Shown here in pieces: positions 51,298 through 59,419 of a stretch of 64,000 nt of DNA (position 1 is its first letter; every line of letters starts with the position of its first letter). Origin of the DNA: Citrifermentans bremense (GTDB lineage Bacteria > Desulfobacterota > Desulfuromonadia > Geobacterales > Geobacteraceae). The DNA lies in NCBI RefSeq assembly GCF_014218275.1, contig NZ_AP023213.1:3827501-3891500 (forward strand), given 5' to 3'. The position numbers and the translations under genes were made by a program. Under the pieces are notes generated by a model. It was not told the DNA's origin and did not search any database. It saw nothing but the letters and a program-made list of their open reading frames with translations.

Positions 51298-51903
51298 TTA
51301 CTTTTGCGCCGCCTGAAAGATCCGCCCGGGCTCGACTCCCATCCTGAGAAGTTCCTCGCGCAGGGCTTCGCCGCGTTTCAAGGAAGTTATCACGATGTTG
51401 TGGTTGCCTGACAAAAGGGCGATGGCCGGAGTGACCACGGCCCGGTCGAAGAACTTCGCGCCGGCATTCTCGGTGTCCATGGCCAGCACCATTTTCATAC
51501 CCGCCTCTTTAAGGGAGAGATAGGCGATCTCGGCGACCTCATCTATGCCGCAGAAGGCCACGCTTTTCACTCCCTGGGCCGCCATCCCCTTGAACAGCTT
51601 CAGGTAGTCCTGGCGCGCCACGGTGTAAAGCCCGGAGAAGTAGCTCAAGTGCTGGTAAGCGAGGCGGCTTTTTTCGGCGAAACCTTTGGGGGTGAGTAGG
51701 TAGGCGTAACGGTTCTTGGGGAAGTTGTTGACCCGGATGAACCCCTTGGCTACCAGGTTCTTCAGGTAGGAGTTGACCAGGCCGAGGGCGATGCCGAGGC
51801 GTTTGGCCAATTCGCGCTGGGAGAGTTGCTGATCGCCGGAGATCTCCGAGAGGAGGAGGAAAGAGCGATAAGTGTCTAAAACCTTTTCGTCGTCACCGTT
51901 CAT
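51298..51903 (-). CDS. MarR-type winged-helix regulator of the polysaccharide locus
   Basis: A 201-residue protein. Residues 8-85 form a winged helix (LSQRELAKRLGIALGLVNSY, then NRYAYLLTPKGFAEKS), as in EPS-associated MarR-like regulators. The C-terminal half (from SVAFCGIDEVAEIAYLSLKE) looks like a nucleotide- or ligand-binding fold. ATG 51903 is preferred over 51939, which lies upstream of the -10 box. No ribosome site is visible and the leader would be about six bases. The 20-bp tandem array begins 130 bases upstream. Confidence 0.8.
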   Translation of the reverse strand: MNGDDEKVLDTYRSFLLLSEISGDQQLSQRELAKRLGIALGLVNSYLKNLVAKGFIRVNNFPKNRYAYLLTPKGFAEKSRLAYQHLSYFSGLYTVARQDYLKLFKGMAAQGVKSVAFCGIDEVAEIAYLSLKEAGMKMVLAMDTENAGAKFFDRAVVTPAIALLSGNHNIVITSLKRGEALREELLRMGVEPGRIFQAAQK

Positions 51904-51915
51904 GGGCTGAACAGT

Positions 51916-51943
51916 AGTATAGAATGAGCGGATTTTCAATCAA
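51916..51943 (-). promoter_or_regulatory. Promoter of the MarR-type regulator
   Basis: On the minus strand TTGATT (51943-51938) and TATACT (51921-51916) are 16 bases apart. The expected start lies near 51909, only about six bases before the ATG. Confidence 0.55.
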
Positions 51944-52032
51944 AAACTAAGACCATCAGCCGCCGAGAAAACCTGGGGGCTTCTCACCTCCCCTGATTTT
52001 GCAGCGAAGTCGAAGGCGTCATATTTTTTTCA

Positions 52033-52274
52033 GATGTGACGAATTGAATTTGGATGTGACGAATTGAATTTCAATTTGACGAATTGGATTTGGATATGAC
52101 GAATTCGGATTCAGATGTGACGAATTGGATTTCAATTTGATGAATTGGATTTGGATATGGCGAATTCGGATTCAGATGTGACGAATTGGATTTGGATGTG
52201 ACGAATTGGATTTGGATGTGACGAATTGAATTCGGATGTGACGAATTGGATTCAGATATGACGAATTCGGATCA
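52033..52274. repeat. Tandem array of twelve 20-bp units
   Basis: Twelve head-to-tail copies of a 20-base unit (two are 21), consensus GATGTGACGAATTGGATTTG, with no spacers. Units begin at 52033, 52053, 52073, 52093, 52114, 52134, 52154, 52175, 52195, 52215, 52235 and 52255. TGACGAATT is the most constant core; variation falls in the flanks (GATAT, AATTT, GAATTC). The period is close to two helical turns, so the cores lie on nearly one DNA face. Confidence 0.93.
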
Positions 52275-52326
52275 CCGCCGCAGCATACCTGCACACCCCT
52301 TAAGTCGCTCTCCGTCATCAGGTGTC

Positions 52327-53505
52327 TCAGATGTCCTTGCGAAGGGATTCATAGATCTCAACGAGCTCCTTCCCCCTTGCCTGCCATGAATGGAGGGCTA
52401 TGGCGCGCTCGCGCCCTTCCTTTCCCAGCACTTCCCTCAACTCCCGGTCGCCTGCCAGCCGACCTATGGCGCCGGCCAGGTCCGCCGCATCGCCGAACTT
52501 GGCGTACAACGCCGCATCTCCCAATATCTCGCGGTTGACTGGGGTGTCGAAGACGACGGTGGGAAGCCCGCAGGCGATGTAGTTGAACAGCTTGCCGTTC
52601 GCCTCGGTGAGCGAGACCTTGGGCGAGACCGCCAAATCTCCTGCAGATAGATAAAGAGGCGCTTCGCTGTACGGGATCCTGCCGGTGAAGGTGATGATGT
52701 CGTCGACCCCCATCTCCTCGGCCTTCTCCCGGTACGCAGCCTCAGGGAACCCCATGATAAGGTAATGCAGTTTCGCCCCCTGCCCTTTCAGGTTCGCCGC
52801 GGCCTCCAGGAGCAGGTCGACCCCCTGGTAGCTGTTCATCAGCCCCAGGTAGACGACGACGGGACGCTTCTGCGGCAGCCCGAGCCGGGCACGGATCTCT
52901 TCTTTGGGCTGGGGAGCGAAGACGCCGGTGTCGACGCCGTCGATGAGCGCCCGGACCCGCTCCTTCGGTACGCCGTCGAACAAGAGCAGATCCACGGTCG
53001 GGGTAGCGCTGGTGACGATGAAATCGGAGCTGCGGTTGATCCAATGCTCCAGGGTGGCGAAGAAGCGCTGCAGCAGGGAACCGGGCTTGACGAAGCCGTG
53101 GTCGGTGATCTCGGCGGTGAGGCTTCCCTGGCAGTCGAAGAGCATAGGGACTCGGATCAGCATCTTGAGAAAGGCGCCGAAGAAGGCGCCTTCGTGAAGG
53201 TGGGCGTGAATCAGGTGCGGCTTGAACTGACGCGCTACCTTGAGGGCCTTGAAAAGGAGCTGCAGATCGAGGAATGGCTTGACCCAGGATGGACCGGCTT
53301 CGAGCTTCTTGTACCAGGAGAACCCTGAGATCCTCTCCGTGGGGATGCCGGGGACGTCGTTGCCGATGTGGTAGGTGACCAGGCGCATCTCAACGTCGCA
53401 GGCCATGGCGGCTCTCGCCTCCTCGAGGATGCGGACGTGGCACCCCCGGTCGGCGAAGAACGGGGTAGGCGCCAGCACCAGTACGCGCAAAGGCCGCTCA
53501 GCCAA
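52327..53505 (-). CDS. GT4-family glycosyltransferase
   Basis: A GT-B enzyme of 392 residues. LRVLVLAPTPFFADRGCHVR opens the fold, PHLIHAHLHEGAFFGAFLKM is the acceptor-side motif, VVYLGLMNSYQGVDLLLEAA marks the donor domain and KVSLTEANGKLFNYIACGLP replaces the usual E-x7-E. The start is uncertain: TTG 53505 overlaps the previous stop (TTGGCTGA), a later TTG is at 53490. The upstream frame is a shadow of the previous gene. Confidence 0.86.
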   Translation of the reverse strand: MAERPLRVLVLAPTPFFADRGCHVRILEEARAAMACDVEMRLVTYHIGNDVPGIPTERISGFSWYKKLEAGPSWVKPFLDLQLLFKALKVARQFKPHLIHAHLHEGAFFGAFLKMLIRVPMLFDCQGSLTAEITDHGFVKPGSLLQRFFATLEHWINRSSDFIVTSATPTVDLLLFDGVPKERVRALIDGVDTGVFAPQPKEEIRARLGLPQKRPVVVYLGLMNSYQGVDLLLEAAANLKGQGAKLHYLIMGFPEAAYREKAEEMGVDDIITFTGRIPYSEAPLYLSAGDLAVSPKVSLTEANGKLFNYIACGLPTVVFDTPVNREILGDAALYAKFGDAADLAGAIGRLAGDRELREVLGKEGRERAIALHSWQARGKELVEIYESLRKDI

Positions 53506-54442
53506 AGTTGAGCTTGTCCTTGATGTTGTAGATCGGCTTTCCCTGCGCCTCGTAATAGGTCCGGGCGGAGAGTTCGGCCAAAAGCCCAAGGACGATGAAC
53601 TGCACCCCCATGAAGAGGAGGAACGCGGTCAGAATCAGGAGCGGGTTGCGGTTCATGCTCATGCCTTCGAAGAACTTCATGTAGACGGTGGCCGCGCCGC
53701 TCAGGCACCCTGCGGCGAGGGTGTAGATCCCCCAGCGGCCGAAGAGCTGGATCGGCTTGGTGGAGTAGCTTAGGAGGAATTTGACCGTCATCAGGTCGAG
53801 GATGACCTTCATGGTGCGGGAGATGCCGTACTTGCTCTTGCCGTGCAGCCTTTCATGGTGCCGCACCGGCATCTCGGTCACCCGGGCGCCGACCTGGTGG
53901 GCGAGCGCGGGAACGAAGCGGTGCATCTCCCCGTAAAGGTTCACATCGTCCAGCACGTCGCGGCGGTAGGCCTTCAGGGTGCAGCCGTAGTCGTGCAGAT
54001 GCACGCCGGTCATCCTGGAGATCATGCCGTTGGCAAGCATGGAAGGGAGCTTGCGGTTCACGAAGGTGTCTTTGCGGTCCTTGCGCCACCCGGAGACCAC
54101 GTCATACCCCTCGTCGATGCGCGCCAAAAGCAGCGGGATGTCCAAGGGATCGTTCTGCAGGTCCCCGTCCATGGGAATGACCACGCGCCCTGAGGCGGAA
54201 TCGAAGCCGGCTGCCATGGCTGCGGTCTGCCCGAAATTGCGGCGCAGGCGGATCACCCTGACCCGGTCGTCCTTCGCGGCCAGGCGCTTCAAACCGGAAT
54301 AGGAATTGTCTGAAGAGCCATCATCCACGAGTATCAGCTCGTACTCGAGGTTGGTATCCCCCAGCGCCTCGGTGACCCGCTCATGCAGAATCGGGATGTT
54401 GTCTTCCTCGTTGTAAATCGGGACTACGATGCTGAGATCCAC
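53498..54442 (-). CDS. GT2-family polyprenyl-phosphate glycosyltransferase-like membrane enzyme
   Basis: A 314-residue protein. SIVVPIYNEEDNIPILHERV, LVDDGSSDNS and IPMDGDLQNDP are the nucleotide and metal motifs of DPM/GtrB-type enzymes; VRHHERLHGKSKYGISRTMK is also typical. Two C-terminal membrane helices (about 232-255 and 266-290) anchor it. Such enzymes load a sugar on undecaprenyl phosphate or modify lipid-linked glycans. It is coupled to the next glycosyltransferase. Confidence 0.9.
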   Translation of the reverse strand: MDLSIVVPIYNEEDNIPILHERVTEALGDTNLEYELILVDDGSSDNSYSGLKRLAAKDDRVRVIRLRRNFGQTAAMAAGFDSASGRVVIPMDGDLQNDPLDIPLLLARIDEGYDVVSGWRKDRKDTFVNRKLPSMLANGMISRMTGVHLHDYGCTLKAYRRDVLDDVNLYGEMHRFVPALAHQVGARVTEMPVRHHERLHGKSKYGISRTMKVILDLMTVKFLLSYSTKPIQLFGRWGIYTLAAGCLSGAATVYMKFFEGMSMNRNPLLILTAFLLFMGVQFIVLGLLAELSARTYYEAQGKPIYNIKDKLNFG

Positions 54443-54471
54443 AGGTTTCTCCTAAAAAATCCAAAGAACCA

Positions 54472-54563
54472 GTTCAAGGTTCAAGGTTCAACGTTCATAG
54501 AATCCGTTCAACGTTCTGCGTTCAACGTTCAAATCCGTTCAAGGTTCAACGTTCGACCTTCAA
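54472..54563 (-). repeat. GTTCAAC heptad array at a glycosyltransferase 3' end
   Basis: On the plus strand about a dozen 7-base units (GTTCAAG, GTTCAAC, GTTCATA, GTTCTGC, GTTCAAA and others) are broken by two short AATCC/TCC inserts. The first unit on the minus strand (TTGAAGG) contains the TGA stop of the gene at 54560. Confidence 0.85.
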
Positions 54564-55615
54564 TTACAAATCTCGCTATCCGCGAAGGCCTTCACCCGCC
54601 TCACTTCGACATCCCAGTGGGTCTGCTTGCCACCCCGGTAACGGGGACGGGCAAGGCCGCGCAAAACGCCTGCGCCGTAGACCAAGTGAAGCGTCGGAAA
54701 CACCAGCAACAGCCTGGGGAGCAGCGACAGGTCGCCCTGGGTGAAGGTAGCGGCAACTGAGGCTGTGGCAACCAAGATCAGGTAGCAAAGAAGCGGCAAC
54801 AAATAAAAGCCCCCTCCCAAGCCCGCTACGAGGAACGGGAGCGACAGGAGGTAGATTAGAAACAACGACGGCGCGAGGGAGACCGGCTTCACCTTGCCCG
54901 AGATCAGGGTCTGCTCGCCGCGTCCCCGGCCGTAACCGTACATCTGCCTGACGTACGCGCGATAGGTCCTGCGCTGGCTGCGCACCACGGCAAGTTCAGG
55001 GTCGTGCACCAGCAGGTTTCCCTCCTGCTGCAGCCGGTCCATCAGCTCGTTCTCCTCGTTCGGGTAGAGCCGCTCGTCCAGCCCCTCGTGGGAGAGGAAG
55101 ATGTCGCGTCTGAAGCTTAGATTGCAGAGGATCAGCTCGCTGTCGTTGCTGTACCGGGCGCTCCCGCTCTTCCGATATCGGTTGCGCACCCCGCCGCCGC
55201 CAACCGGAGAGGTGAAGGCGATCCCTATCGCCCTTTGCAGCGGCGAATCGGTGGCAGGGGTGAGTGAGGGACCTCCTACCGCCGCGACCTTCGCCTCCCG
55301 GTAGTGGGCCGCCGCCCGGACAAGAAAGTCAGGTGCGACCAGGGAATCGTCGTCCAGGAAATAGAGGAGCTCTCCCCTGGCCTCGCGGGCGGCGACGTTT
55401 CTCTGCACGCTGGGCTGACAGCCGTAGGCGACCAGCACTTCGAAAAGGTCGTCCGGATAGGCCGCCTCTCGCACGCCGGCCAGGGCACGCACCTCGCCCC
55501 CCGGCTTCACCGGTATGATGATGGAGAACTTGGGGAGCGCCGCAGGGTCGGACCGCAGGGCCGGCTGAAGATCTCCCCCGGGTAGAGGAACGTCGGGGGG
55601 GGGGCTATTGGACAA
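54560..55615 (-). CDS. GT2-family glycosyltransferase with C-terminal membrane helices
   Basis: A 351-residue enzyme. FSIIIPVKPGGEVRALAGVR starts the GT-A fold; LLYFLDDDSLVAPDFLV gives the metal site and YPNEENELMDRLQQEG an ED-like motif. Two or three membrane helices follow (about 245-300). The apparent start TTG 55615 overlaps the cytochrome gene by 11 bases and lacks a clear ribosome site, so it is likely coupled. The stop TGA and last residue lie in a GTTCAAC-type heptad. Confidence 0.85.
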   Translation of the reverse strand: MSNSPPPDVPLPGGDLQPALRSDPAALPKFSIIIPVKPGGEVRALAGVREAAYPDDLFEVLVAYGCQPSVQRNVAAREARGELLYFLDDDSLVAPDFLVRAAAHYREAKVAAVGGPSLTPATDSPLQRAIGIAFTSPVGGGGVRNRYRKSGSARYSNDSELILCNLSFRRDIFLSHEGLDERLYPNEENELMDRLQQEGNLLVHDPELAVVRSQRRTYRAYVRQMYGYGRGRGEQTLISGKVKPVSLAPSLFLIYLLSLPFLVAGLGGGFYLLPLLCYLILVATASVAATFTQGDLSLLPRLLLVFPTLHLVYGAGVLRGLARPRYRGGKQTHWDVEVRRVKAFADSEICN

Positions 55616-56600
55616 CGGGGTTCACCCTGTCGTAGCGGAGTGTCCTGTGGCAGCCGACGGAACAGCCGCCGCCGGTTTGAGTCGCCTCGAACTTGATCGG
55701 GATCTCCCAGCTGCCGAAGCCGTAGGCTTTCGGGTAGATGAGCCGGTCCTGGACCTCAGCGTGAGGGTTGTGGCACATCTTGCAGGAGCGACCTTTCCCG
55801 GGCTTGTTCACGTGGACGGCATGCAGGTTGCGGTCGCCGTTTCTAAACTTGGTGATCCGGTCCGTCTTGGGCGCTTCGGCAAGAGCGGGATCGTGGCAGG
55901 TAAAGCAAAGCGGGAAGGCGTCGCTGTTGAACGGACGGTACAGCTCCGTCGGGTAGTCCCCTTTGAGCAGCTTACGGCAGGGGGAGCCGTGGATGGCATG
56001 GCAGTTGACACATTCCCCCGCGACAACCGGATTGTGCACCGATTTCCCCGTAAAAAGCTTCGCGTCATGGCACAGGAAGCAGAGCTCGGAGCCGGGCTTT
56101 CTGAGAAGGCTTCTGCCGTCGGCCTGGTGTGCGTCGTGGCAGGCCAGACATTCACCGTTGGCGACCGACGCATGTGTGAAGACACCGGTGTAACGCTCGC
56201 GGGCGTGGCAACGGAAGCAAAGCTCGGGGGAGCGGTCCTTCAGGAGGTACTTCACATCGGCGCTGTGGGCCATGTGGCACCCGGTGCACTCGCCGGTTCC
56301 CACCGGCTTATGCAGGAACTTCTTCTTCACGACGTGGGGGTGGCACCCGGCGCAGAGGTTTTGCTTGGGGACCTTGAACTCCATGCTGTCCTTGCCGAGC
56401 GGGTGGTTGTCGTTGAACTGCTTGTGGCAGTCCATGCAACGCCCCGCCGCGACCGGCTTGTGCGGCACACTCCCCTGGACCAGGTCCTTGTGGCAGATGC
56501 TGCAGGTAAAATCGGCCCGGGCGGCATCCGGCATCAGGATGGCGCCAAGAACGAACATTACCGGAGCTTCTGCAGGACGTGTCCAGAGGGAGTGTCGCAT
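55605..56600 (-). CDS. Multiheme c-type cytochrome (11 haem-binding sites)
   Basis: A 331-residue exported protein with a signal peptide (cleavage near AARAD). Ten CXXCH motifs are visible: CSICH, CMDCH, CAGCH, CTGCH, CFRCH, CLACH, CFLCH, CVNCH, CFTCH and CKMCH. An eleventh site, CSVGCH, has three residues between the cysteines. Spacing in doublets resembles doubled-CXXCH (DmsE/NrfB-like) cytochromes. It likely carries electrons across the periplasm. It is the third gene of the resB-ccsB run and overlaps the glycosyltransferase gene. Confidence 0.93.
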   Translation of the reverse strand: MRHSLWTRPAEAPVMFVLGAILMPDAARADFTCSICHKDLVQGSVPHKPVAAGRCMDCHKQFNDNHPLGKDSMEFKVPKQNLCAGCHPHVVKKKFLHKPVGTGECTGCHMAHSADVKYLLKDRSPELCFRCHARERYTGVFTHASVANGECLACHDAHQADGRSLLRKPGSELCFLCHDAKLFTGKSVHNPVVAGECVNCHAIHGSPCRKLLKGDYPTELYRPFNSDAFPLCFTCHDPALAEAPKTDRITKFRNGDRNLHAVHVNKPGKGRSCKMCHNPHAEVQDRLIYPKAYGFGSWEIPIKFEATQTGGGCSVGCHRTLRYDRVNPVVQ

Positions 56601-56618
56601 GGCCTCAGTTTGCCCTTT

Positions 56619-57467
56619 TTATTTGCCGTAGCTGTGCAGACCCGAAAGGAACAGGTTTACGCCCAGGTAGCAGAAGATGGTTGCCGCGAAGCCGATGACG
56701 GAAAGGATGGCGGCGCGACGGCCGACCCAACCGCGGGTGATGCGTGCGTGCAGGAAGGCTGCGTAAACGAACCAGACGATCAGGGACCAGGTCTCTTTCG
56801 GGTCCCAACTCCAATAGGTGCCCCAGGCGTAGTTGGCCCAGGCGGCGCCGGTGACGATCCCCAGGGTCAAAAGCGGGAAACCGATCATGATCGCCTTGTA
56901 GTTCAGGTCGTCCAGGATCTTGATAGAAGGGAACATGGAAAGAAGCCCGCCGGCCTGGGCGTTGCCCCCACCCTGCTCCATCCGCTCCCGGATCAGGTAC
57001 ATGATGGAGATGCCGCAGGCGACCGCGAAGGCGGCATAGCCGAGGAAGCAGGTGATGACGTGGTACACAAGCCAATTACTCTGCAGCGCGGGGACCAGCG
57101 GCTCGATGTTGCTGTCCAGGCTCAACTGGGCCCAGGCCATGCCGAACAGCGCAAAAGGCATGACGAAGAAGCCGATGGCGCGGTACTTGTACTTGAAGTC
57201 GATTAACAGGAAGATCATCACGATGGTCCAGGAGAAGAAGACCACCGACTCGAACAGGTTGGACAAAGGCGCGTGGCCATGCCCCATGTCGTAGGATTCC
57301 TTCCAGCGCATGCCGATGGCCGCGGTCTGTACCGCGAACCCGAACAAAGCAGCGTAGGTGCCGAGCGCCCCGACCGTCTTGTTGCGCGAGGCAAGGAACG
57401 CGAAGAATATGCAGGTTGAAACCATATAAACGATCATGGTGACGTTGAACAGCGAGGAACTGGACAT
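56619..57467 (-). CDS. ccsB: Cytochrome c biogenesis protein CcsB/ResC (CcsA family)
   Basis: A 282-residue membrane protein with about eight helices and the haem-handling WWD motif in WANYAWGTYWSWDPKETWSL. His residues near the ends of neighbouring helices should ligate haem. With ResB it forms system II synthase, attaching haem to CXXCH. It precedes the multiheme cytochrome gene by 18 bases. Confidence 0.93.
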   Translation of the reverse strand: MSSSSLFNVTMIVYMVSTCIFFAFLASRNKTVGALGTYAALFGFAVQTAAIGMRWKESYDMGHGHAPLSNLFESVVFFSWTIVMIFLLIDFKYKYRAIGFFVMPFALFGMAWAQLSLDSNIEPLVPALQSNWLVYHVITCFLGYAAFAVACGISIMYLIRERMEQGGGNAQAGGLLSMFPSIKILDDLNYKAIMIGFPLLTLGIVTGAAWANYAWGTYWSWDPKETWSLIVWFVYAAFLHARITRGWVGRRAAILSVIGFAATIFCYLGVNLFLSGLHSYGK

Positions 57468-57526
57468 CGGTATTACCCTCCGGTCATCATTCTGTTAGCG
57501 CGGTGATGGGGGCATTCCCCCCTAGA

Positions 57527-58885
57527 CTATAATTTATTGAGTTTTTCCACCAGTTCGTCGAAAGCGATCTCGAAACCGGTGGGGTTCTTGCTGGCGGAGC
57601 CCCCCAGGGTGACGCCCGCATCGGAAACGCGAGCCCAGACCCTCTTGTGCGACATGAAGAAGGCCATGCAGATGCCGACCACCATCAGGAAGCAGCCGAG
57701 CCAGACCACCCATACGCCGGGGTCCTTGGCGACCTGCAGCCCGGTGAAGAACTTCTGGTCCATCCCGTCGAAGGTCAGCACCAGGTCGCCGCCGTGCTGG
57801 GCGTTGAAAGACTCGTACTTGTCGGAGAGGATCACGAACGGCTGCGGGTTGCCACCGGCAGGGGTGAATTCAACCTGTGCGCCGGGGCCGTCGAAACCCC
57901 TCATGAAGGGACGCACGTCCATGGTCGCTTCCATGACGGAAACGAAGGCGCCGCCCGGAAGTGCCAGCCGCTCGCCCTGGCGCGCTTTGAGTTTTACCGG
58001 CTGGCCGCCGTTGCGGTTACGCACGGTGAGGTAGTAGGAGACACCCTCGTCGGACTGGCCGTAGCTGGACTGGTAGAAGGTGATCCCCTTGTAGGTAAGC
58101 GGGTCGTTCACGATGATGGGAACGTGCTGCAGGCCCGGGACAGGCTGCCCCTTGTCGGTGACGCTCAGGATGCTCTTGAACTCCTTGGGAGCGCCGGTGT
58201 CGTAGAAGCTGACCGAGAACTTCTCGCAGCGCACGTCAAAGCCGAGGTCGATCACCTTGCCGCTGTTGGTCTGCACCTGCGACACGGAACCACCCTCAGG
58301 GATGTTAACGTAGGCCTTGTATCCGAAGAAGGAGCCGACCAGCGCTCCGATGAAGACGATGATGATGGAGAGATGCACCACGTAGACGCCAAGCCGGCAC
58401 CACGGGTGCTTCTGGGCGAAGAGGTGGTACTCGCCTCCCTGCTCCGTGATCACGGGTTCTGCGAACTCCGCCTTGAGGAAGGAGACCATCCTGTCCTTCA
58501 GCTCCTCCTTCGACCCCTTGAGCTTGAACTCCTTCACGTTGGAGAGGCTCTTCTCGAAGTTGTCGTCCATCACCTTGACCGGCTCGGAAACGACCTTCCA
58601 TACGCGCGGCAGCCTCTTGATGGAGCAGCAGATCAGGTTCAGCGTGAGGAGGTACAGAAGCAGGATGAACCACCATGAGTGGTACATGTCAAAGAAGCCA
58701 AGGGAACTGTAGAGTTTGATCTTGGTCTCACTCAAAGTGGCAAGGTATTCACGTTGAGGTCCCTGCGGTATCACCGTACCGATGATCGAGACCAGTGCCA
58801 GGCCAATCAGCAGGAAAATCGAAAGTTTCAAGGAACAGAAAAAATCCCAAACCTCTTGTGCAAATCCGCGTTTGTTCGTTGTCAA
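57527..58885 (-). CDS. resB: Cytochrome c biogenesis protein ResB
   Basis: A 452-residue partner of CcsB: three N-terminal helices (VWDFFCSLKLSIFLLIGLAL and following), a large periplasmic domain (about 205-415) and a last helix (VWVVWLGCFLMVVGICMAFF). Start TTG 58885 follows GGGAG; the longer frame to 59044 is not protein-like. ResB holds apocytochrome for haem attachment. It is first in the run, so resB-ccsB-cytochrome-glycosyltransferase share a transcript. Confidence 0.92.
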   Translation of the reverse strand: MTTNKRGFAQEVWDFFCSLKLSIFLLIGLALVSIIGTVIPQGPQREYLATLSETKIKLYSSLGFFDMYHSWWFILLLYLLTLNLICCSIKRLPRVWKVVSEPVKVMDDNFEKSLSNVKEFKLKGSKEELKDRMVSFLKAEFAEPVITEQGGEYHLFAQKHPWCRLGVYVVHLSIIIVFIGALVGSFFGYKAYVNIPEGGSVSQVQTNSGKVIDLGFDVRCEKFSVSFYDTGAPKEFKSILSVTDKGQPVPGLQHVPIIVNDPLTYKGITFYQSSYGQSDEGVSYYLTVRNRNGGQPVKLKARQGERLALPGGAFVSVMEATMDVRPFMRGFDGPGAQVEFTPAGGNPQPFVILSDKYESFNAQHGGDLVLTFDGMDQKFFTGLQVAKDPGVWVVWLGCFLMVVGICMAFFMSHKRVWARVSDAGVTLGGSASKNPTGFEIAFDELVEKLNKL

Positions 58886-59003
58886 GGCCGTCTCCCGGAA
58901 AGGTGATCGTACAGCTTGGTTATAGTCAGGCGAGCCATTATAGTCAAATTGACAATAAGCGCAAAATAAAAATTGCGAATACAATGGGGGGGGTAACAAA
59001 AAA

Positions 59004-59028
59004 GGGGCGACAGGATACCTGTCGCCCC
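59004..59028 (-). terminator. Terminator of the triheme cytochrome gene
   Basis: GGGGCGACAGG (59004-59014) and CCTGTCGCCCC (59018-59028) are perfect complements with a three-base loop. On the minus strand TTTTTTGTTACC follows. Confidence 0.92.
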
Positions 59029-59059
59029 TAAATCCAGCAATCATCCTCTTAGAGGAGCA

Positions 59060-59329
59060 TTACTTCTTGTGGCAATCGCCGCACTTGGTCGGGCCGCCCT
59101 TGGCTGCGTGGCACTCTTTGCATGCCTTGCCGTGAGCCGCTTCCTTGTTGATAGCGATCTTCGCCGGTGCGCCGTCGCCGTGACATACTTTGCACTCGTT
59201 TTTACCCTGGTGAGCCTTGTGGTTGAAGGTTACGTTGCCGTTTTTGGCGGGGTAAACGACGCTGTCTGCGGCCATTGCGGAAACAGCAAATGCGAGAGTC
59301 AGAGCTACTGCAGCGACAATCTTCTTCAT
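59060..59329 (-). CDS. Triheme cytochrome c7 (PpcA family)
   Basis: An 89-residue periplasmic protein with a signal peptide cleaved after AMA (about residue 20). Three CXXCH sites (CKVCH, CKECH, CGDCH) and the distal His residues VTFNHKAHQGKNECKVC give bis-His haems as in PpcA-PpcE, which carry electrons from the inner membrane to outer-membrane conduits during metal respiration. ATG 59329 follows GGAGG. It is monocistronic with a strong terminator. Which paralogue it is cannot be told. Confidence 0.95.
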   Translation of the reverse strand: MKKIVAAVALTLAFAVSAMAADSVVYPAKNGNVTFNHKAHQGKNECKVCHGDGAPAKIAINKEAAHGKACKECHAAKGGPTKCGDCHKK

Positions 59330-59419
59330 TAGGAGTCCCTCCATAAATTTAAAATATGTGCGGCTCGAAAGTATACAACCCCGGCCCTTCTGTCAAGCAA
59401 AATCACTGAGAAGGCCGCT

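Larger units (their letters stand above)
51904..52326. other. Non-coding region between the MarR-type regulator and a glycosyltransferase gene
   Basis: This 423-base gap contains the regulator promoter (51916-51943), the tandem array (52033-52274) and about 50 bases of tail after the glycosyltransferase stop. The repeat period of 20 is not a multiple of three and no ORF crosses it. Confidence 0.8.

Noticed and set aside
52033-52274. CRISPR array
   Set aside because: Units are directly abutting with no unique spacers, and no cas genes are nearby.
59330-59419. c-di-GMP (GEMM) riboswitch before the triheme cytochrome gene
   Set aside because: Such riboswitches are common before cytochrome genes in this group, but the conserved GEMM core was not found here or before other genes in the window.
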